The position numbers and the translations under genes were made by a program. Below are positions 24,806 through 34,044 of a stretch of 36,843 bases of DNA, one piece after another. The stretch lies in NCBI GenBank assembly GCA_003045895.1, contig PZPC01000051.1, forward strand, positions 1 through 36,843, in the 5' to 3' direction. Numbering within the stretch: the first letter of the stretch is position 1; every line of letters begins with the position of its first letter. The notes below the pieces were generated by a model. It was given only the letters and a program-made list of their open reading frames with translations. It was not told where the DNA came from and did no database searches. The DNA comes from Bacteroidota bacterium. GTDB lineage: Bacteria > Bacteroidota > Bacteroidia > Chitinophagales > Saprospiraceae.

Positions 24806-26008
24806 TCATTCAATATTCCCCCCAGGATGCAGCCCACTCGGAACCGTTGCCGGGATAATCCGGTCAAAGTCAGGGTCATTCAGCGCCCTGATGAAGGCGA
24901 TCATATCCTGGACATCGTTGTTATTGAAATTATTGAGGTTGCGGATCTCCACGTCGAGGTCATTGCGGCTGACGTTGGGATTGACATTCAAAGCGCCAGG
25001 ACCGCCAGGGCCAGGGCCACCATTGCCGCGGGCTGCCAGGTAAAACTGCAGTACCTGCTGTAAGTTGCCGCCAACGCCATTGTGAAAATAGGGGCCCGTT
25101 TCCGTCAGGTTGCGCAGGGTGGCCGTCCGGAAGGCGTAGGTGCCGTTGGCGCCCGCGTCACTGGTCGCTAGCTGGGGGCTGTCGGGTACCCCGATCACGT
25201 GCAACTGGAAGTCGGAGAACATCGGCCCGCTGTGACAATCCATACAACCAATCTGCTGCAAGCGATCCATCCCCCGAATTTGGTCGGCCGTCAGGGCATT
25301 GGAGTCACCCGCCTGGAAACGATCAAAAGGGCTATTGGTGGCCACAATGGTCCGCTCGAAAGCGGCAATAGCCGCCGCAATATTCGTAGCGTTGATGGTA
25401 TTCTGTTGGCCATAGGCCGCCGCGAACAACGTCTGGTAGGTATCATTGGCGCGCAGCCGGTTGACGATGCTATCCAGGCTGACCGATTCGTCGAAGGCGT
25501 GCCCGCGCATTTCCTCAAAGGACTGCAGCGGCAGCAACGCCTGAGCTTCCAGGCCCTGCGCCCGGTTGTCCCAGAACATGGGCGCCTGTCCGGCGTTGAA
25601 ATTGCCATTCACATCCATCCCGTTGAATGCCGTATTGATGATGGTGGGGGCATTGCGACCCACCAGGCCAATATCGTCATTGACGGCATCAAAACGCCCG
25701 GGGCCGAGCCCCTGCCCCCCTACCCCGATGGGTAGCGCGCGGCCGTCGGCATACCCAAAATCAGGGTGGTGGCAAGTGGCGCAAGCTACGTCGAGCTGCC
25801 CCGAAAGTGCCGGATCCCAAAACAGCAGGCGGCCCAGTTCCTGCAGGCTAGCTATATTTACACTGGGGTTGCCGGTATTCGGATCGCCACCGGTATCGGT
25901 GCCATTGTTGATATCGACGATGGTGCCGTCCATGGCCAACTCTTCGTCGGGCCGACAGGCAGCGAAGGTCATCAGTCCGCATAATGCAAGAAGGGGGAGA
26001 ACTCTCAT
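24806..26008 (-). CDS. Di-haem cytochrome c peroxidase (CcpA/MauG family) lipoprotein
   Basis: A 400-residue exported protein. The N-terminus has a lipoprotein-type signal ending TFAAC18. Two haem sites are present: C76-A-T-C79-H80 and C255-M-D-C258-H259. The pattern RLLFWDPALSGQLDVACATC, RNAPTIINTAFN and FRTATLRNLTETGPYFHNGV is typical of bacterial cytochrome c peroxidases. It should reduce hydrogen peroxide with electrons from a small cytochrome c, in the periplasm. The tail (about 333-400) is Gly/Asn-rich with NGGPGPGGPGALNVNPNV. It is divergent from the sigma/TonB-receptor operon. Confidence 0.9.
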   Translation of the reverse strand: MRVLPLLALCGLMTFAACRPDEELAMDGTIVDINNGTDTGGDPNTGNPSVNIASLQELGRLLFWDPALSGQLDVACATCHHPDFGYADGRALPIGVGGQGLGPGRFDAVNDDIGLVGRNAPTIINTAFNGMDVNGNFNAGQAPMFWDNRAQGLEAQALLPLQSFEEMRGHAFDESVSLDSIVNRLRANDTYQTLFAAAYGQQNTINATNIAAAIAAFERTIVATNSPFDRFQAGDSNALTADQIRGMDRLQQIGCMDCHSGPMFSDFQLHVIGVPDSPQLATSDAGANGTYAFRTATLRNLTETGPYFHNGVGGNLQQVLQFYLAARGNGGPGPGGPGALNVNPNVSRNDLDVEIRNLNNFNNNDVQDMIAFIRALNDPDFDRIIPATVPSGLHPGGNIE

Positions 26009-26042
26009 TCAATTAGTTTTTAGTAGTTAGTCCAACAATTAT

Positions 26043-26050
26043 TACCTTTG
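26043..26050 (+). promoter_or_regulatory. Possible promoter box of the ECF sigma operon
   Basis: TACCTTTG matches TAnnTTTG, 116 bases before the sigma start. No TTG at the expected distance. Autoregulation by the ECF factor itself is as likely. Confidence 0.3.
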
Positions 26051-26165
26051 AACCGCTGCTTAGGAGCGCCACTCGGCTCCACCGGCCGTCATTTTTTTTT
26101 GACGTTGTTCCCCCTAAAGACAACTCACCCTAATAAAGACCTACCCGGCACATCAAAAAAAAGTT

Positions 26166-26678
26166 ATGTCTCATTCGGACACGGTTTGCGAGGAATCGGT
26201 TTACACCGCCATTTTTAAGGACTACGCCAACAACCTCTACCATTTCCTCTACTACAAAACGGGGAACCTGAGTATGGCACAAGACCTGACCCAGGAGGCC
26301 TTCACCCGCTTGTGGCAAAACTGCCAGGCGGTATTGAAGGCAAACGCCAAAGGTTACGTCTTTAAAATCGCCAACAACCTCCTGCTCAACACCTACAAAC
26401 ACCGACGGGTGGTACTGCAATTTGAGCACCGGCCACAATCCGAAGCACACCACGAAAGCCCGGCCTTCCTGCTCGAAGAAAAAGAACTGAAAGCACAGCT
26501 GGAAACGGCGATTGCAGCCTTGCCAGAAAAACAACGCGTCGTTTTCTTGCTGAGCAGAATAGACAAAAAAACCTACCAGGAAATCGCCGACCTGCTCGGT
26601 ATCAGCAAGCAGACCGTGGAGAAAAGAATGTACAATGCCCTGGATACCCTGCGCCAATTATTTGCGGGTATCCGGTAA
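26166..26678 (+). CDS. ECF RNA polymerase sigma factor (FecI-like)
   Basis: A 170-residue ECF sigma. Region 2 includes YANNLYHFLYYKTGNLSMAQ and DLTQEAFTRLWQN (residues 18-58); region 4 includes ALPEKQRVVFLLSRIDKKTY and EIADLLGISKQTVEKRMYNA (the -35 recognising HTH). It heads a sigma / anti-sigma / TonB-receptor cassette of the kind that lets an outer-membrane receptor trigger its own transcription when ligand is bound. The anti-sigma gene starts 107 bases on. Confidence 0.94.
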   Translation: MSHSDTVCEESVYTAIFKDYANNLYHFLYYKTGNLSMAQDLTQEAFTRLWQNCQAVLKANAKGYVFKIANNLLLNTYKHRRVVLQFEHRPQSEAHHESPAFLLEEKELKAQLETAIAALPEKQRVVFLLSRIDKKTYQEIADLLGISKQTVEKRMYNALDTLRQLFAGIR

Positions 26679-26785
26679 GCGACGGATCAGCAGTACTTTT
26701 TTTTTCGGCCAACGACTTACGTCTTGCCGCAGCTGAAGTGTCTTTAAGGAAAGAGGGGAAATTTTAAAACGAGCAAAAATGAGCG

Positions 26786-27709
26786 ATGAAAAATGATGAA
26801 CTGCTACACAAATGGGTAAATGGCCAACTGACGGCCGCCGAACTGGACCGCTTTAAACAACGTCCGGAATACGAGGCGCTGGAAAAACTGCGGGCCAAGA
26901 CCGACCAGTTGGAGGTGCCGGCATTCGCGGAAGCGCAAATGCTGGCCGACATCCTGGCGATCGACAAGAAAGCCAAGCCCCCCACAACCGGCAAAAGGCG
27001 AACCCTGTCCAGGTGGGCAAAATACGCCGCCGCCGCAGCTGTTTTGCTATTGGCGGGTTGGTTTTTCTGGCCCACAGCACAACCGGTAACCTGGGCCACT
27101 GGCCAGCAGGAACAACAAGAAGGCCGTTTGCCCGATGGATCGACCTTCCGGCTGAACGCCGAAAGCGCATTGACCTACCAGCCGAAAACCTGGGCCGCCG
27201 AGCGCCGGGTCGAGCTGACGGGCGAAGCCTTTTTCAATGTCGAAAAAGGTCAAACCTTTACCGTTTATACCACCAACGGCACGGTAGCCGTACTGGGCAC
27301 CACCTTCAACGTTTGGTCGCGGGACAACACCCTGGAAGTCAGCTGCCAGACGGGGAAAGTGGCCGTAACCAACCTGGCGCAAACCCAGCGCCACGTACTC
27401 CTGCCCCAGGAAGCCATCCGGCTCACTGCCGGTAAAGTCACGATGCAATGGACGACGCCAGCAAATGACCCGATCAGTTGGATGGCGGGGGTGTCCAAAT
27501 TTCGCCAAGTCCCCCTGGCTACAGTACTCGCAGCACTGGAACGGCAATTTGGAGTCCGCATCGACGCCCGCGCAGTGGATACCACCACCATCCTTTCCTG
27601 TAATTTTGACCACCAGGACCTGGACCTGGCCCTGAAAACCACGCTGACTCCTCTGGGGATTCGCTACGTGCTCCATCCAGACAAAACGGTTGTACTCTAT
27701 GCCCAATAA
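26786..27709 (+). CDS. FecR-type anti-sigma factor
   Basis: A 307-residue inner-membrane protein. Residues 1-70 are the cytosolic sigma-binding part (LLHKWVNGQLTAAELDRFKQ); WAKYAAAAAVLLLAGWFFW (about 75-93) is the single membrane helix. The periplasmic FecR domain follows (LPDGSTFRLNAESALTYQPK, GEAFFNVEKGQTFTVYTTNG, VAVLGTTFNVWSRDNTLEV). The C-terminal 70 residues (FRQVPLATVLAALERQFGVR, ALKTTLTPLGIRYVLHPDKT) are an STN-like fold that meets the receptor. A five-codon frame, ATG AGC GAT GAA AAA, overlaps the start from 26779. The stop overlaps the receptor start. Confidence 0.94.
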   Translation: MKNDELLHKWVNGQLTAAELDRFKQRPEYEALEKLRAKTDQLEVPAFAEAQMLADILAIDKKAKPPTTGKRRTLSRWAKYAAAAAVLLLAGWFFWPTAQPVTWATGQQEQQEGRLPDGSTFRLNAESALTYQPKTWAAERRVELTGEAFFNVEKGQTFTVYTTNGTVAVLGTTFNVWSRDNTLEVSCQTGKVAVTNLAQTQRHVLLPQEAIRLTAGKVTMQWTTPANDPISWMAGVSKFRQVPLATVLAALERQFGVRIDARAVDTTTILSCNFDHQDLDLALKTTLTPLGIRYVLHPDKTVVLYAQ

Positions 27710-30350
27710 TGGCCTGATCTTCTTGCTGCTCCTGCTCCTGGGCGCCACGGCAGGCACGGCCCAAGACCTGCGCATTGCGGTGCCGGCCCAGGCCATGCCC
27801 CTGGAAAACCTCATCCACACGCTGGAGGCGAAGTACGGCCTTTTGTTCAGCTACAAGCAGGAAGATATTGTCGCCCTGCAAGTGGTGCCCCCCAGGGGTG
27901 CGCGTAAACTGCCGGCCTTTTTAACCACCACCTTAAAGGGCAGCGGATTGGTGTTCGAGATCGTACAGGAAAAATACGTCCTACTCTCCAAGCCTGCAGT
28001 CAGGCGCAGCACCGTACCCGTTCCCGGGCAAGCCGAAGAGATAACCCTCTGCGGCCAGGTCAGAGACCTGCTGACCCAAGCGCCGCTCCTGGGCGCCAAT
28101 ATTTACTTGCAGCAGGCACGTCAGGGCACCGTCACGGAATCCGATGGCTCGTTCACCTTACGGGTAAACGGAAACGCGAAAACCGACACACTCATCATCA
28201 GTTACGTCGGTTACCAGGAGCAGCGGCTGGCGGTACGGCAATTGTGGCAACGCCCCTGCTCCACCATTTTATTGGACTATTACAGCTTTGGCGAAGATTT
28301 CCTCATCGTCAAAGAATACCTGACCGACGGTATTTTGTCTGGCGACAACGGCGCCTACACCCAATTGCAGCCCGCCAAGACCGGCACCTTGCCCGGGCAG
28401 GTAGCCCCCGACATCCTGCATACCATCCAGTTTTTACCCGGCGTATCGTCCGCCGACGGCACGCCTTCCGGCATTTCGGTACAGGGCGGAACACCCGATC
28501 AAAACCTCGTCCTCTGGGAGGGTATCCCCGTCTACCACACGGCGCATTATTTTGGGATGCTCTCGGCTTTCAATCCTTTCTTTATTGATAAAGTAACCGT
28601 TTTTGCCGGTGGGTTCGGAGCCGAATACGGTGGGCGTATTTCCAGTGTGATCCAACTGGAATCGGTAGCCGATGCGTCACCGTCCACACAAATCGGGATC
28701 GGCACCAATTTGATTGATGGCTTTCTCGATGGCCAGCTGGCATCCAGGGATCAGCGCCTGTCGGCCATATTCTCCCTGCGGCACTCCACCACGGGGCTTT
28801 GGCGTTCGCCCACTTTTAAAAATATCACCCGCCGTGTTCAGCAAGGCATCCTGGTGCAAAATATCGACCTTAACCGGCTGCCGCCAGGTATCCATATCAG
28901 CGACGATTTCAATTTTTTCGATACCAACCTCAAGCTAACGTATCAATTATCAAAGCAGGATGAGCTAACCGCAGCCGGATACTATGCCGCCAACGACTTC
29001 TCGGATAACATCCTGGACGACAAGCGGATGCAAACCCAGGCCGACACCTTCGCCCTGGCCAACAGTGGCATCAAGGTAGCCTGGCGGCATCAATGGCAGC
29101 CCCGCTTGTCGACCACCCTGGAAGCCCTGCATACCGATTACCACTACGATTACGGCTACAGTGTGCTGACCCCAGGCCAGGTCAATCCCGACAAGATCGG
29201 CCGGAAAAACAGCAGCATTCAGGAACAACAGCTTCACTTGCAGGCGGACTACCTCACGCATGCCAATCATTCGCTAAAAGTAGGCTACCAGCTGACCAAC
29301 TACAAGGTGGCTTTCGGTATTACAACCAGCAGTATGGATGACGACTCGGGCAACCGCGCCTTTGACTCCCCGTTGCACGTCTTGTACGCCGACTTCCAGA
29401 CCAACAGCGAAAGCAGAATCGGCTTCCAGGCGGGGCTGCGCCTTAGTCAGTACCAACTGGTTCAAAAGCAGTACCTGGAACCCCGTTTCCGGCTCTGGTA
29501 CCGCCCCACCGACCAACTCACCCTGTACCTGAATACCGGTAAATACAACCAATACCTGAGCCAGCTCATCCAATTGAAAGGCGATCAGGCGAGCATTGAA
29601 ACACCCGTCTGGGGACTGACCGGATCGGCAGAAGTACCCGTACTCAATGCCAATCACCTGCAGTTAGGGGCTGTCTATCGAAAAAACACCTGGTTACTCC
29701 ACGTACAGGCTTACGCCAAAAAAGTCACGGGCCTCACTTCCTTGTCATCGGGTTTCGACCAGGGCCTGTCCAACCGCTATCACCTGGGCGATGCCCACAT
29801 TCGCGGGCTGGATATTTTGGTCAAAAAGCGGTGGAACAACTACAAAAGCTGGTTGAGCTATTCCTTCAGCCAGATCGATTACCATTTTCCAACGTTCTTC
29901 GACACCGACTTTGCGGCAGCCATCGATCAGCCCCACGCCCTGAATTGGGCCCACCTGTGGACCTTCGGCAACCTCGAATGTTCCCTGGGCTGGACCATCA
30001 GCTCCGGCAGGCCCTACTCCGCCAGCAGCAACTTCGAGGTCCTGCCGGCACCACCCAACAGCCCGGGACCACGAGAAACCGTGCGCCCGCTCGTCCATGC
30101 CTTCAACAGCGAACGCCTACCTGCCGAACACCAGTTAGACGCCTCCCTGGTGTACCAATTCACCCCCTCTCTCCTACACCTCAGCAGTTTACGGGTAGGC
30201 CTCTCCTTCTACAATATCTACCACCACCGCAACATCTACAACCGGGAAATCTACATTGACAACCGACCCAACCGACCTTCCGCGCTGGCTTACAACGACA
30301 AGGTAAACATGGGTTTCACCCCCAATTTTATCCTCCGACTAACGTGGTGA
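27699..30350 (+). CDS. TonB-dependent outer-membrane receptor with N-terminal signalling (STN) domain
   Basis: An 883-residue outer-membrane protein. A signal peptide (GLIFLLLLLLGATAGTAQ) is followed by an STN domain (about 27-95, PLENLIHTLEAKYGLLFSYK), a carboxypeptidase-regulatory-like domain (115-190, VRDLLTQAPLLGANIYLQQA, DTLIISYVGYQEQ), the plug (about 225-330, ILHTIQFLPGVSSADGTPSG, FAGGFGAEYGGRISSVIQLE) and a 22-strand-type barrel ending in aromatic LRLTW. STN shows that it signals to FecR. There is no SusD partner, so it is not a Sus-type glycan pair; iron-siderophore or other small-ligand import is more likely, but unproven. ATG 27699 overlaps the anti-sigma stop, so translation is probably coupled. 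Confidence 0.92.
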   Translation: MPNNGLIFLLLLLLGATAGTAQDLRIAVPAQAMPLENLIHTLEAKYGLLFSYKQEDIVALQVVPPRGARKLPAFLTTTLKGSGLVFEIVQEKYVLLSKPAVRRSTVPVPGQAEEITLCGQVRDLLTQAPLLGANIYLQQARQGTVTESDGSFTLRVNGNAKTDTLIISYVGYQEQRLAVRQLWQRPCSTILLDYYSFGEDFLIVKEYLTDGILSGDNGAYTQLQPAKTGTLPGQVAPDILHTIQFLPGVSSADGTPSGISVQGGTPDQNLVLWEGIPVYHTAHYFGMLSAFNPFFIDKVTVFAGGFGAEYGGRISSVIQLESVADASPSTQIGIGTNLIDGFLDGQLASRDQRLSAIFSLRHSTTGLWRSPTFKNITRRVQQGILVQNIDLNRLPPGIHISDDFNFFDTNLKLTYQLSKQDELTAAGYYAANDFSDNILDDKRMQTQADTFALANSGIKVAWRHQWQPRLSTTLEALHTDYHYDYGYSVLTPGQVNPDKIGRKNSSIQEQQLHLQADYLTHANHSLKVGYQLTNYKVAFGITTSSMDDDSGNRAFDSPLHVLYADFQTNSESRIGFQAGLRLSQYQLVQKQYLEPRFRLWYRPTDQLTLYLNTGKYNQYLSQLIQLKGDQASIETPVWGLTGSAEVPVLNANHLQLGAVYRKNTWLLHVQAYAKKVTGLTSLSSGFDQGLSNRYHLGDAHIRGLDILVKKRWNNYKSWLSYSFSQIDYHFPTFFDTDFAAAIDQPHALNWAHLWTFGNLECSLGWTISSGRPYSASSNFEVLPAPPNSPGPRETVRPLVHAFNSERLPAEHQLDASLVYQFTPSLLHLSSLRVGLSFYNIYHHRNIYNREIYIDNRPNRPSALAYNDKVNMGFTPNFILRLTW

Positions 30351-30582
30351 AGCATTTGGGCAGCCGCCCGGCGCCAGTGGACTCCTCTGGCGGCGTAGCC
30401 CACCATCGCCGGGCGCCGGGCTGTCTGGTCGGCGTTGCCTCCCGCCCATCCCTGCTGCTGCTCGTCCCTGCGCCAGACCTACTATTCGTTAACCTTTGAG
30501 GTCGCGCGGCAGGCATTAAACTATTCTCATCCACTCTCCCCAAAAATCAAGTACATTCACCCGTACAAAACCCGCCGAGACC
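30351..30582. other. GC-rich intergenic spacer with an inverted repeat
   Basis: No gene seen. A 10-bp repeat GCCCGGCGCC (30366-30375) pairs with 30412-30421, just after the receptor stop, without a T-run. It may stabilise the 3' end of the operon transcript. Confidence 0.45.
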
Positions 30583-31761
30583 TTGAAAAACATAACCCGC
30601 ACCGTTTGGATCTTATCGTTGGTCAGTTTGTTTACCGACACGGCCAGTGAGATGCTGTATCCCATCCTGCCCATCTACCTCAAAACCATTGGCTTTTCCA
30701 TTGTGCTCATCGGCATCCTCGAAGGATTGGCCGAAGCGACGGCGGGTTTGAGCAAAGGGTATTTCGGCAAACTTTCGGATACGGCTGGCCGCCGCGTGCC
30801 CTTCGTCCAGGTAGGTTATACCATCAGTGCCATTTCCAAGCCCATGATGGCCATTTTTGTGTTTCCGCTCTGGATCTTTCTGGCGCGCACACTGGACCGT
30901 TTCGGCAAAGGCATCCGCACCGGCGCCCGCGATGCCATCCTTTCGGGCGAAGCCACCCCCGCCACCAGGGGTGAAGTGTTTGGCTTCCACCGCTCCATGG
31001 ATACCCTCGGAGCCGCCCTGGGGCCAGCCCTGGCGTTGGTGTACCTGTACTTTTACCCCGAAGACTATAAGACGCTCTTCTTTATTGCTTTTATTCCGGG
31101 GATGCTGGCGGTACTGGTGGCTTTGTTACTGAAGGAAAAACCGGTGACCAACCCCCAACATAAGGCAGCTACCCCTTTCTTTTCTTTCCTGAAATACTGG
31201 CAAACGGGTCCGGCGGCCTACCGCCAATTGGTAACCGGCCTCCTCCTTTTCACCCTCTTCAACAGCTCGGATGTTTTTCTCCTGCTGCAAGCCAAGCAGT
31301 CGGGGTTCGATGACACGATGGTGATCGGGGTCTACATTTTTTACAACCTGGTCTATGCGTTATTGGCTTACCCCATTGGCATCCTGGCAGATAAAATGGG
31401 GCTAAAAGCTACTTTCATAGCGGGGCTTGCACTGTTTGCCATGGTCTACTTTGGCATGTCTTTCAATACCAATCTTTATCTCTTTTTCGGCCTCTTCTTC
31501 CTTTACGGCGTCTATGCCGCAGCTACGGAAGGAATCTCCAAAGCCTGGATCTCCAACATCACCGCGCCGCAAGACACGGCCACGGCCATTGGCACCTATT
31601 CCGGACTCCAGAGCATTTGTGCCCTGGCAGCCAGCTCGCTCACCGGGCTCCTCTGGTACCAGTTTGGTTCTTTCACCGCACTCTTCGCGATTGGTCTGAT
31701 CACGTTACTGGTCATTGGTTACTTTCTCACTGTTCCTGATCCGCGGAAGACGCTGGCTTAA
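30583..31761 (+). CDS. MFS transporter
   Basis: A 392-residue major-facilitator protein with about 12 membrane spans. The N-half motif region reads SEMLYPILPIYLKTIGF and GYFGKLSDTAGRRVPFVQVG (cytosolic loop 2-3, motif A-like); DRFGKGIRTGARDAILSGEA and GFHRSMDTLGAALGPALALV continue it. This pattern occurs in Bacteroidota MFS proteins annotated without known substrate. The start is TTG at 30583 (MKNITRTVWILS); no ATG lies closer to the first helix. It is not obviously linked to the TonB operon, being 232 bases downstream. Confidence 0.88.
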   Translation: MKNITRTVWILSLVSLFTDTASEMLYPILPIYLKTIGFSIVLIGILEGLAEATAGLSKGYFGKLSDTAGRRVPFVQVGYTISAISKPMMAIFVFPLWIFLARTLDRFGKGIRTGARDAILSGEATPATRGEVFGFHRSMDTLGAALGPALALVYLYFYPEDYKTLFFIAFIPGMLAVLVALLLKEKPVTNPQHKAATPFFSFLKYWQTGPAAYRQLVTGLLLFTLFNSSDVFLLLQAKQSGFDDTMVIGVYIFYNLVYALLAYPIGILADKMGLKATFIAGLALFAMVYFGMSFNTNLYLFFGLFFLYGVYAAATEGISKAWISNITAPQDTATAIGTYSGLQSICALAASSLTGLLWYQFGSFTALFAIGLITLLVIGYFLTVPDPRKTLA

Positions 31762-31922
31762 TGATATAACCCCCACAAAAGCTGACCATAGATTTGTTCC
31801 CTGGGGGTATACCCCTCCAAATAAAAAAGCGGGTACAAAAATTGCCGTAGCAATTTTTGTGCCCGCCCGAATCGAATATTTGTTGGGGTTATTTAGCGCC
31901 TCCGCTGGCTCTTTTATCATTT
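31762..31922. repeat. Nested inverted-repeat region between the MFS and Crp genes
   Basis: Several dyads are stacked: AATGATA (31760-31766) with TATCATT (31915-31921); a 14-base pair with one mismatch (31766-31779 with 31879-31892); ACCCCCA (31769-31775) with TGGGGGT (31802-31808); the palindrome GGGGTATACCCC (31804-31815); and the hairpin at 31829-31866. The whole could fold as one branched RNA or be a small repeat element. Confidence 0.5.
31823..31866 (-). terminator. Terminator of the Crp/Fnr gene
   Basis: A 17-bp stem with one mismatch (31829-31845 with 31850-31866), 4-base loop CGTA. On the minus strand it is followed by T6 (31828-31823). It is 79 bases past the Crp stop. Confidence 0.7.
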
Positions 31923-31944
31923 GACCGATCAGCTACGGAAGCCT

Positions 31945-32625
31945 TTACGTCAGGCGGGCCATATCCCGAACCAAAATTTTACCACGGTTGAAATAAATCA
32001 GATCGGATTTTTTAAGTTCGTTGAGCACCAGGGTCACCGTCTGGCGACTGGTACAGGTAATATTAGCAATATCCTGGTGGGTAAGGCTGTGGCGCAGCAA
32101 CATCTCGTAGCCCACCCGGCTGCCCCGCTTGTTGACCGATTCGACAATAAAATCGACGATGCGGGTACGGGCGTCCTTGAAGATGAGTGATTCCAGGCGG
32201 GTCTCGGCGGAGATGAGCCGCGAGCCGAAGGCGTTCATGATCTTGGTGGTGAGGGCAAAATTGTAGCGCATGAGCCGCTGCAGATCCGTCACTTTAAGTA
32301 CGTAAATGTGTACATCTTCTTTCAGTGCCTGGGCAAATTCCTTGCGCACTTGCTCCCCAATCAACCCCAGTTCGCCAAACATGGCCATGGGGTGGATGAG
32401 GTGTTTGATGACTTCCTTGCCATCGGTGGAGTGCGTGCCGATTTTTACAGCTCCCCGTGCCAGGAAAAAAAGATGATCCGAAGCCTCGTCCGGCTGGTAA
32501 ATGAAACTGAAGCGCGGCTTCACCCGAAACTCCATCATGCTGCTGAGTTGTTCCAGTTCTTCGGCGTTCAGGTTCTCGAAAAGGGGAAACTGCCGTAGAA
32601 AAGTTTGCTTTGCTTCTAGATTCAT
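31945..32625 (-). CDS. Crp/Fnr-family transcriptional regulator
   Basis: A 226-residue regulator. Residues 12-130 form the cNMP-type sensor (DHLFFLARGAVKIGTHSTDG, HPMAMFGELGLIGE). The dimer helix follows and residues 165-220 hold the winged HTH (LLRHSLTHQDIANITCTSRQ, TVTLVLNELKKSDLIYFNRG). There are no Fnr-type N-terminal cysteines, so an iron-sulfur sensor is unlikely. GELGLIGE lacks the Arg of cAMP-binding phosphate cassettes. Complete, unlike the Crp-like remnant at 7.1 kb. Divergent from pepT, target unknown. Confidence 0.92.
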   Translation of the reverse strand: MNLEAKQTFLRQFPLFENLNAEELEQLSSMMEFRVKPRFSFIYQPDEASDHLFFLARGAVKIGTHSTDGKEVIKHLIHPMAMFGELGLIGEQVRKEFAQALKEDVHIYVLKVTDLQRLMRYNFALTTKIMNAFGSRLISAETRLESLIFKDARTRIVDFIVESVNKRGSRVGYEMLLRHSLTHQDIANITCTSRQTVTLVLNELKKSDLIYFNRGKILVRDMARLT

Positions 32626-32776
32626 CTTACTTGGATTTTGGATTTAGCCAAATGGGCTTTGGTTGTTTGGGGCAAACGGGGCTTGTTTATTAGGCGTTTC
32701 TATTTGTATAGACACCAAAAATTGGCACACCCCCTAAGCGGTCGCACTATTTTTTACTATTTTTTTCTTATTGGGT

Positions 32777-32784
32777 TAACTTTG
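32777..32784 (+). promoter_or_regulatory. Promoter box of pepT
   Basis: TAACTTTG matches TAnnTTTG, 28 bases before the ATG at 32812. No clear upstream TTG. Confidence 0.5.
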
Positions 32785-32811
32785 TGCTTTATCCATCATT
32801 CAATAGTTCCC

Positions 32812-34044
32812 ATGCGCACTGTACTCGACCGCTTTTTGGATTACGTAAAAATCGATACCCAATCGGACCCCGACTCCCCTACCCACCCCAGTACCGCCAA
32901 GCAGCGCGACCTGGGCGAGGTGCTGGTTAAGGAACTGCTGGAACTGGGCCTCACCGACGCCCACCTCGACGAACACTGCTACGTGTACGCCACCTTGCCC
33001 GCCACCGTGACCCACGAGGTCCCCGTTATCTGCTACTGCAGCCACATGGACACCTCCCCCGACAGCAGTGGCCACGGCGTAAAACCCCTGGTACACAAAA
33101 ACTACGACGGCCGCGACCTGGTGCTGCCCGATGACCCTACCGTTGTCATCCGCCTGGCCGAGCATCCCGATCTGGCCGAACAAATGGGCAACGACATCGT
33201 TACGGCCAGCGGCACCACCCTTCTCGGAGCGGATAACAAAGCGGGCGTGGCCGAAATCATGGCCGCCGTGGCCCATCTGGTTCAGCACCCGGAGATTCCC
33301 CACGGCACCATCAAGATTCTCTTTACCCCCGACGAAGAAATTGGCCGCGGTGTAGATAAAGTCGATCTAAAAAAACTGGGAGCGAACTTCGCTTACACCG
33401 TCGATGGCGAACGCCGGGGCTCGCTCGAAGACGAAACCTTCTCGGCCGATGCCGCTACGGTAATCATCCGCGGCATCAGTGCGCACCCGGGGTTTGCCAA
33501 AGGCAAGATGGTCAGCGCCCTTAAGGTGGCCGGCGCTTTCCTCGCGGCTCTGCCCACCGATCGCCTGGCACCCGAAGCTACCACCGACCGGGAAGGATTT
33601 GTGCACCCCGTGCACGTGAGCGGTGGCGTAGAGGAAACCACGATAAAATTGATCGTCCGCGACTTCGACACCGCCCAACTGGCCCACCACGAGGCCGAAT
33701 TGCAGGCTATTCTAGACCGAACCCTGACCCAATTCCCCGGCGCCAGTGGCGAAATTCAGGTGACCGAACAGTACCGCAACATGAAGGAAGTGCTGGATCA
33801 GCACCCCCAGATCGTGGCCCACGCCGAAGAAGCCATCCGCCGGACGGGGTTGCCGCTCTTGCGCAAAGCCATTCGCGGTGGCACCGACGGTTCCCGACTC
33901 AGCTTTATGGGGCTGCCCTGCCCGAATATTTTCGCCGGTGAACACGCTTTCCACTCCAAGCAGGAATGGGTGACGGTGCAGGATATGGAAAAAGTAACCG
34001 AAGTATTGGTACACCTGGCGCAGATCTGGGCGGAGCAGCGCTAA
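32812..34044 (+). CDS. pepT: Peptidase T (tripeptide aminopeptidase)
   Basis: A 410-residue M20B metallopeptidase that removes N-terminal residues from tripeptides in the cytosol. Zinc-site motifs are intact: CYCSHMDTSPDSSGHGVKP (first His and Asp), TLLGADNKAGVAEIM (bridging Asp), ILFTPDEEIGRGVDKV (catalytic Glu and ligand), TVDGERRGSLEDETFSAD, and the C-terminal GGTDGSRLSFMGLPCPNIFA. Length is normal. ATG 32812 is the family start; the frame is open upstream but not conserved-looking. Standalone gene. Confidence 0.95.
   Translation: MRTVLDRFLDYVKIDTQSDPDSPTHPSTAKQRDLGEVLVKELLELGLTDAHLDEHCYVYATLPATVTHEVPVICYCSHMDTSPDSSGHGVKPLVHKNYDGRDLVLPDDPTVVIRLAEHPDLAEQMGNDIVTASGTTLLGADNKAGVAEIMAAVAHLVQHPEIPHGTIKILFTPDEEIGRGVDKVDLKKLGANFAYTVDGERRGSLEDETFSADAATVIIRGISAHPGFAKGKMVSALKVAGAFLAALPTDRLAPEATTDREGFVHPVHVSGGVEETTIKLIVRDFDTAQLAHHEAELQAILDRTLTQFPGASGEIQVTEQYRNMKEVLDQHPQIVAHAEEAIRRTGLPLLRKAIRGGTDGSRLSFMGLPCPNIFAGEHAFHSKQEWVTVQDMEKVTEVLVHLAQIWAEQR

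Noticed and set aside
27047-27820. 257-codon minus-strand frame
   Set aside because: Antisense to the FecR gene and the receptor start; no independent signals.
31705-31920. Short frames on both strands in the MFS-Crp spacer
   Set aside because: They arise from the inverted repeats there; the two strands give similar peptides (GTKIA..IFVPA), as expected of a palindrome.
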